Assembly (NCBI GenBank): GCA_028278625.1
Contig: JANQDY010000157.1
Coordinates: 1 to 26,809, forward strand
Direction of reading: 5' to 3'
Length of the DNA stretch: 26,809 nt
Source: Thermodesulfobacteriota bacterium
GTDB taxonomy: Bacteria > Desulfobacterota > DSM-4660 > Desulfatiglandales > Desulfatiglandaceae
Translations under genes and position numbers: made by a program
The notes under the pieces: model-generated
Told to the model about the DNA's origin: nothing
What the model saw: the letters and a program-made list of their open reading frames with translations, nothing else
Database searches by the model: none
In this document: positions 10,187 to 15,939 of the stretch, in pieces
Layout: each line of letters begins with the position of its first letter
How positions within the stretch are numbered: the first letter of the stretch is position 1

Positions 10187-10371
10187 GGGTGCCTCCATCA
10201 AAGGTTTTGCATCTTATCTTAAGGGGTTTCCCTTTGGTCTGTATTCGCTAGGTTATCCCTCCTGTTTTGTCGGACACCGCGGTTACCCTTACGCCACGGA
10301 GCGGCAGGTGAGTGACAATGAGTCTTTTGTTGCTTACGCTTTAGGGATAATAGATAGAGAGTATGATCCTG

Positions 10372-10400
10372 ATTCTATGGAAACCGCCCTTTGATGTCAA
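10372..10400 (-). promoter_or_regulatory. Sigma70-type promoter for the sensory operon
   Basis: Read on the minus strand, TTGACA (10400-10395) is followed after exactly 17 bases by TAGAAT (10377-10372). These are a perfect -35 and a five-of-six -10 box. Transcription would begin near 10365 and read into the SBP gene at 10186 and the three kinases after it. Confidence 0.6.
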
Positions 10401-10498
10401 ACAAAACCCGCCACCCGGATCCACCGACAATATGGACGCGATTCCCGGTTTCGCCGTTCCCTTTTGAGACGCATTCCCCGTGGCGCGCCTCATTTCCC

Positions 10499-10527
10499 TT
10501 GACCCACAAGGGGGATTTTCCTATGCT
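10499..10527 (+). promoter_or_regulatory. Sigma70-type promoter for the GH13 phosphorylase
   Basis: TTGACC (10499-10504) and TATGCT (10522-10527) are separated by 17 bases. Transcription would start near 10534, leaving a leader of about 30 bases before the ATG at 10566. The end of the spacer (TTTTCC) and the bases after the -35 (CA) match the promoter at 14101-14129. Confidence 0.55.
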
Positions 10528-10565
10528 TGAACAATCCGCCGAGGCCATGAAAAACTGGAGCATGA

Positions 10566-12458
10566 ATGGAGATAAAGACAGGCATGGTCCAACCCAGCTC
10601 AAACAAAAAATGGGTTTTAGACGGATATTCAAAAAGGCCCTGCTATCGGCTGGAACCGGATTACACCAAACCGTTGGTGGAGATCCCCAAACCCATGGCA
10701 CACCGCATACGAGAACGGATCCGGTTCCTGTATGGGAGTGTCCGTGCGGATGACATCTATGGAGAGGTGGCGCGTACCATAAGGGTCCACTGCGCCCACG
10801 CCACACCGGAGATTATTGACGCTGAAAAAGGCTTCGATCCCACCGAGCGGTTCACTGAAAAGGACGTGGTGCTGATCACCTACGGAGACCTGATTGTCTC
10901 CAAAAACAGATCTCCGCTCAAGACCCTGGCGGATTTTGCCACGGTATTCTTTCACGGCCTCATTACCACGTTGCACATCCTCCCCTTCTACCCCTATTCT
11001 TCGGACAGGGGTTTTGCGGTGACGTCCTACAAGCAGGTGGATGCGAGTCTGGGGACATGGGAAGAAATTGAGGATATCGCCGCTTCGTTCAAGCTGATGT
11101 TCGACGGGGTCCTCAACCATATCTCGTCCAAGAGCGAAGTTTTCCAGCAGTTTCTGGACGGTGATCCCGACGTTCGGGACTTCTTCATCTCTTTCTCAAC
11201 GCGCACGGCCGGCGATGATGAGCGTTTGAAACTGGTCCTCCGGCCCCGGACCACTCCTTTGCTCACGGAGTTTCCCACCGTTGACGGGCCCAGGTTTCTC
11301 TGGACCACCTTTTCAGCGGATCAAATCGATCTCAACTACAAGCACCCGAAAATCCTCATTTACGTGCTGGAACTCCTGCTTCACTACGTTCGAAGGGGGG
11401 CGGATCTCATCCGGCTGGACGCTGTCACCTATCTCTGGTACGAACTGGGGACTTCCTGTGCGCATCTTGAGCAGACCCATCAAATTGTGAAGCTGATTCG
11501 TGACGTGTTTGACGTGGCCGCGTCCCATGTGGGCATCGTCACGGAAACCAACGTGCGCCACAGTGACAATATCATCTATTTCGGAGACGGTTCGGATGAG
11601 GCACAGATGGTTTACAATTTCGCGCTTCCCCCCATCTTGCTCCACACCTTTCTGACAGAGGATTCCAGGGTCCTTACACGATGGGCCAAAGACCTTGTCC
11701 CGCCCTCGAACACGACCGTATTTTTCAACTTTCTCGATTCCCACGACGGCGTGGGACTCCTTGGGGCACAGGACGTCTTAACCCGCGGGCAAATAGCCGC
11801 CTTGTGCCACAGGGTCAGGGATCACGGCGGCTTCGTGTCCATGAAGGATAACGGAGACGGCACTGAAAGCCCTTATGAGTTGAACATCACATGGTTCAGC
11901 GCACTGAACCGGAAAAACGCCGACGAGACCGTGGAATTGCAGGTGGCGCGCTTCATCGCCTCCCGTGCCGTCGCTCTGGTGCTGCGGGGGGTCCCCGGCA
12001 TCTATTTGTTGAGCATGTTCGGTTCTGCCAATGATGTGGAGGCCGTGTACCGCGACGGGACATACCGCAGCATCAACCGGGGCGCCATCAACGAACGAGC
12101 GCTTCTTAAAGCGTTCGGTGATCGGAACACGATCCCGGCACGAATCGCCGAGAGCTACATCAGGCTCCTCGAACTGCGGGTCAATGAGCCTGCATTTCAT
12201 CCCAACGGTGGACAGGAAGTTCTCGATTTGGGCCGCGGGGCGTTTGTCGTTAAACGAACGTCTCCTGATCTTGAATCGCGCGTATTGAGCATCATCAATG
12301 TCTCCAGTGCGGCCTTATCCGTGGCCATACCGCTTCGGGAGATGGGTATGGGCCATAAAGCGCTTTTCGAAATGACCGCAAGCCGGGAGATCGTACCTGA
12401 AACGGACCCATGGCCTCTCACGATGGAGCCATACCAGATCATTTGGCTTAAATACTAA
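10566..12458 (+). CDS. GH13_18 sugar phosphorylase, probable glucosylglycerate phosphorylase (YcjM-like)
   Basis: The 630-residue cytosolic enzyme belongs to the sucrose phosphorylase subfamily GH13_18, which cleaves an alpha-glucoside with phosphate to give alpha-glucose 1-phosphate. Visible landmarks: HILPFYPYSSDRGF (137-150); the nucleophile Asp285 in IRLDAV; the acid/base Glu327 in VTETNV; the transition-state Asp394 in DSHDGVGL; and the late PGIYLLSMFG. From memory, the run GTSCAHLEQTH (295-305) and the NIIYFGDGSDEAQMVY region match E. coli YcjM and the glucosylglycerate phosphorylases rather than sucrose phosphorylase, so 2-O-glucosylglycerate is the likely substrate. Sucrose or glucosylglycerol remain possible. 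The ATG at 10566 has GGAG five bases upstream; an ATG at 10584 is an alternative. A GlsB-like gene follows after 37 bases. Confidence 0.9.
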   Translation: MEIKTGMVQPSSNKKWVLDGYSKRPCYRLEPDYTKPLVEIPKPMAHRIRERIRFLYGSVRADDIYGEVARTIRVHCAHATPEIIDAEKGFDPTERFTEKDVVLITYGDLIVSKNRSPLKTLADFATVFFHGLITTLHILPFYPYSSDRGFAVTSYKQVDASLGTWEEIEDIAASFKLMFDGVLNHISSKSEVFQQFLDGDPDVRDFFISFSTRTAGDDERLKLVLRPRTTPLLTEFPTVDGPRFLWTTFSADQIDLNYKHPKILIYVLELLLHYVRRGADLIRLDAVTYLWYELGTSCAHLEQTHQIVKLIRDVFDVAASHVGIVTETNVRHSDNIIYFGDGSDEAQMVYNFALPPILLHTFLTEDSRVLTRWAKDLVPPSNTTVFFNFLDSHDGVGLLGAQDVLTRGQIAALCHRVRDHGGFVSMKDNGDGTESPYELNITWFSALNRKNADETVELQVARFIASRAVALVLRGVPGIYLLSMFGSANDVEAVYRDGTYRSINRGAINERALLKAFGDRNTIPARIAESYIRLLELRVNEPAFHPNGGQEVLDLGRGAFVVKRTSPDLESRVLSIINVSSAALSVAIPLREMGMGHKALFEMTASREIVPETDPWPLTMEPYQIIWLKY

Positions 12459-12495
12459 ATTTTGAAACCTATTGGAGGGGGAAAGGAGTCTTCTC

Positions 12496-12741
12496 ATGAC
12501 AGGACTGTTGATCTTTCTGGCAATTGGTGCCTTGGCGGGCTGGCTGGCCGGTCTCATCACCAAGGGGCGCGGTTTCGGACTGCTGGGCGATATCATTGTG
12601 GGTATCATCGGAGCAGTTATCGGCGGTTTTGTATTCGGATTGCTCGGAATTTCCTGGGGAGGCCTGATAGGTTCAGTTGGCACGGCCACCGCGGGGGCTA
12701 TTTTGTTGCTGATTATTCTTCGTGTTATAAAACGTGCTTGA
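12496..12741 (+). CDS. GlsB/YeaQ/YmgE family stress-response membrane protein
   Basis: This small, glycine-rich, very hydrophobic protein has 81 residues and three predicted membrane helices. It shows the family pattern of a first helix with GALAGWLAG, a basic GRGFGLLGDI loop, a central GIIGAVIGGFVFGLLG helix and a last helix ending LLLIILRVIKR. The ATG at 12496 lies seven bases after AGGAG; an upstream TTG at 12472 precedes that site and is rejected. Members of this family (formerly called transglycosylase-associated proteins) are linked to general or envelope stress, but their biochemical role is not established. It probably shares a transcript with the phosphorylase upstream. Confidence 0.88.
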   Translation: MTGLLIFLAIGALAGWLAGLITKGRGFGLLGDIIVGIIGAVIGGFVFGLLGISWGGLIGSVGTATAGAILLLIILRVIKRA

Positions 12742-12865
12742 GGCAGCATAGACGCGGTTTTGAGTTCCAAATGCATGCCCCAAGAATGTCCTGTTTCTCC
12801 TGTGCGCGGATCGGGTTTCACAGTCAGGACCCTTGTCCGAGTGTCGGCGGGATGAGGTGTGCCTG

Positions 12866-14077
12866 ATGGCCCACGGCGACCACTTGAGCATCGGGCAGCG
12901 GAAACGCGCCTTTGTCTCAATGCTGATCATGGTCCCCCTGGGCGGGGCCGCCACCGACATCTACATCCCGTCCCTGCCGGCGATGACCCATGTCTTCCAC
13001 GCATCGCGTTTCGCGATCCAGTCCACGCTCCTGGTCTATATGGCCTGCTATGGGGCCGGCCAGATCATCGCCGGACCCCTCACTGACACCTTCGGCCGTC
13101 GAATGCCGGTATTGCTGAGTACCGGCATCTTTGTGCTCGCCTCCGTTGGCATCGCCCTGGCACCCCCGCTGTGGATGGTGATCGGGCTGCGTGGAATGCA
13201 GGGCTTTTTCGTGGCCTGCTCCGCCGTCGGAGCCCGGGCCATCGTCGCGGACTGCTATGAGGGCGCGAACCGGACCAAGGCCGCTAATTGGATGACCATC
13301 GCCTGGGCCACGGGCCCCATCCTGTCGCCCGCCCTGGGGGGGTACCTGCAGGCGTGGTTCGGGTGGACGGCGGCCTTCTGGGTCCTGGCCGGCTGGGGCG
13401 CCATAGTGGTGTTCGTCGCGTTGCTGGTTCTGCCCGAAACACGGTCCGTGGGACCGGCGGACCGCTTTTCCCAGTCCTTCAAAATCTATGGCCGGATGGC
13501 CACGGACCCCGTCTATCTTCCCACCGCTCTGGGCATGGCCTGCCTGATTTCGGTAATGTACGGCTTCGAGGCCCTGGGGCCCTTCTACGTTCAGACCGAC
13601 CTAAAACAGGATCCCATCTTCTACGGTCACCTGCAGTTGATGCTGGGAGGCCTGTGGCTGGCGGGTAACTTCGTTAACCGCATGGTCAGCCCGTATGTAA
13701 AAGTGATCCGGATCATCACCGCCGCCGCCGGAGGCTCACTGCTGATCAGCCTGCTGATGCTCGTGCTCGATCTCTCGGGTGTATTCAGTATTATGGCATT
13801 GGCCGTTCCGGCGGGAACCGTTTACTTCCTGATGGCGATGATCTGGCCCAACGGGTATTCCAAGTGCCTGGGACGATTCCAGGATGCCGGCGGCAGCGCC
13901 AATGCCCTGGTCAGTGGATTGTTCATTATTGTCAGTGCTTTTTTTACAGCAGTCTCATCCCTGCTGCACTCGCCGACGGCCTGGCCCATGTGGCTGCTGT
14001 ACGTTTTCGTGAGCGCCGCGTCGCTCGTCTGTTTCCGTGGCTATCTGCGACGGGAGTTTGACCACAAGGTCCTTTAG
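12866..14077 (+). CDS. MFS multidrug exporter, Bcr/CflA type
   Basis: This 403-residue integral membrane protein has about twelve hydrophobic segments. It begins with the DIYIPSLPAM segment (31-40) typical of Bcr/CflA drug:proton antiporters and carries MFS motif A as GPLTDTFGRR (70-79) between helices 2 and 3. The RGMQGFFVACSAVGARAIVAD stretch matches helix 4 to 5 of the family. The start is set by GAGGTG six bases before the ATG at 12866; an in-frame TTG at 12833 has no site. The substrate cannot be predicted; chloramphenicol, bicyclomycin and related compounds are known for relatives. The gene appears richer in G and C than its neighbours, which could mean separate acquisition (impression only). 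A promoter for the next operon begins 23 bases after its stop. Confidence 0.88.
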   Translation: MAHGDHLSIGQRKRAFVSMLIMVPLGGAATDIYIPSLPAMTHVFHASRFAIQSTLLVYMACYGAGQIIAGPLTDTFGRRMPVLLSTGIFVLASVGIALAPPLWMVIGLRGMQGFFVACSAVGARAIVADCYEGANRTKAANWMTIAWATGPILSPALGGYLQAWFGWTAAFWVLAGWGAIVVFVALLVLPETRSVGPADRFSQSFKIYGRMATDPVYLPTALGMACLISVMYGFEALGPFYVQTDLKQDPIFYGHLQLMLGGLWLAGNFVNRMVSPYVKVIRIITAAAGGSLLISLLMLVLDLSGVFSIMALAVPAGTVYFLMAMIWPNGYSKCLGRFQDAGGSANALVSGLFIIVSAFFTAVSSLLHSPTAWPMWLLYVFVSAASLVCFRGYLRREFDHKVL

Positions 14078-14100
14078 CAGATATTTCAACGCATTTCCTA

Positions 14101-14129
14101 TTGACCCAAAATATCCTTTTTCCTATACT
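14101..14129 (+). promoter_or_regulatory. Sigma70-type promoter for the PAS-protease / HD-GYP operon
   Basis: TTGACC (14101-14106) and TATACT (14124-14129) are separated by 17 bases. Transcription would start near 14136, giving an untranslated leader of about 150 bases before the protease gene. Both hexamers are strong matches, and the spacer ends in TTTTCC as in the promoter at 10499-10527. Confidence 0.65.
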
Positions 14130-14273
14130 CATCCCAAAAAAAACGGCTTTTTATCACCTATCACCCTCCCATCCGTTTTTGTTTTTATGATCGAAGAAAG
14201 GGAAGGTTAAAACGGCCTCACGGCCCACCAGAAGATGAGAAAAGAACGGACCGGTCAATAGCGCATCAAAAAG

Positions 14274-14278
14274 AGGAG
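14274..14278 (+). promoter_or_regulatory. Ribosome binding site deciding the start of the PAS-CPBP gene
   Basis: AGGAG here touches the ATG at 14279 directly, which is too close for initiation. It lies nine bases from the in-frame GTG at 14288. I therefore prefer the GTG start. Confidence 0.5.
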
Positions 14279-14287
14279 ATGAACAAA

Positions 14288-15358
14288 GTGCCTCTGAAAT
14301 TCCCGGAGTTCACAGGAGACCGAGACCGCCTCAGTGCCAGAACCCTCGAATACATGCGGGATGCAGTGATGATCGTTGACAACAACGGCATCATCGTTTC
14401 GGTCAATCCGGCCTTTCAGGCATTATTCAATCTCAAAGGGAGTGCGGTGGTTGGCAAAACTTTCGTCAACGCCATGATCGAGCGGACCGAGTTCACGGAA
14501 TTTACCGACACGCTTCTTCAGGCCATCTACGAGCCCGACAAAACGATTACCCGTGACGTCCTGGTAACGCCTGATGGCGAAAAGCGGTATTTGTCCGTAC
14601 GCACCAGCGTTCTGGCACCTGACAGCCATGTCCGCGATCATGGTCTGATCGCGGTTGTCAGCGACGAAACCGACCGTGTTCGCTTCCTGCGATCTCAAAC
14701 CGAATTGGGAAGGGTCTTGCTGACCGTCATCGTCAGTTTCGCGCTAAGCCTGCTTGCCACAAACTTTTTGGTCAGTGATGTCCATTTTGCAGACCTGCGC
14801 GGAACAAGGTCCTTTCAATTGATCATCGTACCGTGGGGCTATATGGTCCTATTGGCCCTGCCGAGCCTGGTCTACATCATTCGCGCCAGGATTCCCCTTT
14901 CCTCATTCGGCGTGACGGTTAAGAATTGGCAACGGGCTTTGGCAGAGTCTGCGGCCGTGTTCATCTGTATCTCCATTATCCTTGCGGCCATGGCGTTTTT
15001 CCTGCACACCAGGGAGCAGAACATCCGCCTTGTAAAAGATCTCGATTTCAATCTGTTTTTTCTGTTATCACAACTCTTCTATCTGCCGCATTCGTACCTT
15101 CAGGAATTTATCGCCCGGGGCGTCCTGCAAACCTCGATCCGCCGGCTCCTGTACTCTCAGAGTGAGCTGTGGGCCATTTTCATCGCCGCGATCGTGTTTT
15201 CATCGATGCATGCCGCGTGGGGATACCCGGTCGTCTTCTTCACCTTCATCTCGAGTTTCGTGTTTGGATGGCTATTCAGCCGACACAAGACGTTGATCGG
15301 AGTGGGCCTGCTGCACTGGGGGCTTGGCGTGGTTCTGTTTTTCCTGGAACTGGTCTGA
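14288..15358 (+). CDS. PAS domain fused to CPBP (CAAX/Rce1-like) intramembrane protease
   Basis: From the GTG at 14288 the product has 356 residues (359 from the ATG at 14279). Residues about 16-130 form a PAS domain (AVMIVDNNGIIVSVNPAFQALF, then VGKTF). About seven hydrophobic segments follow from residue 141. The membrane part carries the CPBP family motifs: EExxxR is seen as QEFIAR (Glu273, Arg277), FxxxH as FSSMH (Phe304, His308), and a third-motif histidine in LLHWGLG (His343). The first Glu of motif 1, the catalytic base in Rce1 studies, is Gln here. The protein could thus be an altered protease or a non-proteolytic membrane receptor. The arrangement suggests a small molecule or redox signal sensed by PAS controlling the membrane domain (inference). 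It is the first of three closely spaced genes ending in an HD-GYP regulator. Confidence 0.85.
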   Translation: MPLKFPEFTGDRDRLSARTLEYMRDAVMIVDNNGIIVSVNPAFQALFNLKGSAVVGKTFVNAMIERTEFTEFTDTLLQAIYEPDKTITRDVLVTPDGEKRYLSVRTSVLAPDSHVRDHGLIAVVSDETDRVRFLRSQTELGRVLLTVIVSFALSLLATNFLVSDVHFADLRGTRSFQLIIVPWGYMVLLALPSLVYIIRARIPLSSFGVTVKNWQRALAESAAVFICISIILAAMAFFLHTREQNIRLVKDLDFNLFFLLSQLFYLPHSYLQEFIARGVLQTSIRRLLYSQSELWAIFIAAIVFSSMHAAWGYPVVFFTFISSFVFGWLFSRHKTLIGVGLLHWGLGVVLFFLELV

Positions 15359-15394
15359 AATGGGGCGGCGCCGGTCTCAGAAGGGGATGGCTCT

Positions 15395-15919
15395 GTGATA
15401 AACGTATTGAAAGACCGGATCGGGCTGAGGTGGGCTATCGCCAGAGTCTGTTTTATGTGGTTTTTTGCTTTTGTGGTTTTTTCGGGGATTGGCGCATTCT
15501 TGTTCGCCCCGATTACGACCTACTACTTTTTTGATGATTTGCGTTTCTGGAGATATGCAAGGTTGTTACCCGCCATGACGGCTTATGCCTATCGGCTTCT
15601 CTTTATGATGTTCACGGACAAGAAATGGCGGTTTCTTTCGGCGCCGGCCTTGACGACCCCCCCCCTGACGCAACCTGACAGACGCCGGGTAAGACTATCG
15701 GGTAACTGGCGAAACGGTGAAGAAGACTGCGGGGATTGCTGTGATTGTTGTTTGCAGATAAAATGCCCGCTGCTGGATTTGGAAAAGAAGAATTGCCTGG
15801 CCTATGACTCCTTTTTCTGGCAGTATTTCAACTGCGGGAGATTTCCGGTCAATCAGGAACACATTGATTACTACAACTGCACGAAGTGGGAGATGATTCC
15901 CCAGGACATCAAAGTTTGA
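15395..15919 (+). CDS. Membrane-anchored cysteine-cluster protein of unknown function
   Basis: I do not recognise a named family. The 174-residue protein starts at a GTG at 15395 with a GGGGA site seven bases upstream. A hydrophobic segment (about 17-40) is followed by an aromatic amphipathic stretch (49-73), a polar linker and a cysteine-rich C-terminal domain. Cysteines are at 112, 115, 116, 118, 119, 124, 134, 147 and 162, arranged as CGDCCDCC, IKCPLL, KKNCLAY, FNCGRF and YNCTKW. The spacing and the surrounding aromatic residues suggest a compact metal site (zinc or iron-sulfur) or a disulfide-bonded domain (inference). It lies 36 bases after the PAS-protease gene and 20 bases before the HD-GYP gene, so the three are probably co-transcribed and functionally linked. 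Confidence 0.8.
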   Translation: MINVLKDRIGLRWAIARVCFMWFFAFVVFSGIGAFLFAPITTYYFFDDLRFWRYARLLPAMTAYAYRLLFMMFTDKKWRFLSAPALTTPPLTQPDRRRVRLSGNWRNGEEDCGDCCDCCLQIKCPLLDLEKKNCLAYDSFFWQYFNCGRFPVNQEHIDYYNCTKWEMIPQDIKV

Positions 15920-15939
15920 TCTTGAGAGGTGATGTTTTC

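Larger units (their letters stand above)
10187..10565. other. Divergent intergenic region with long leader
   Basis: This 379-base gap separates the minus-strand sensory operon from the plus-strand phosphorylase. It holds a promoter in each direction (10372-10400 minus and 10499-10527 plus). On the minus strand about 180 bases remain between the predicted start of transcription and the first gene. That leader contains a short hairpin (AAGGG-GTTT-CCCTT on the plus strand at 10221-10234) and a CCGCGG-centred imperfect palindrome near 10278-10290. I recognise no riboswitch class in it and no credible gene. Between the two promoters (10401-10498) I see no further signal. Confidence 0.5.

Noticed and set aside
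10523..10753. ATG at 10523 with a good AGGGGG site, in another frame from the phosphorylase, considered as a short leader peptide or a frameshifted N terminus
   Set aside because: The ATG falls inside the predicted -10 box at 10522-10527, and the encoded sequence has no resemblance to the family. A frameshift cannot be excluded without homologue alignment.
12742..12865. Cysteine-containing frames before the MFS gene that vaguely recall a zinc-ribbon remnant
   Set aside because: The cysteines are spread over different frames and no complete motif exists in any one; chance is likely.
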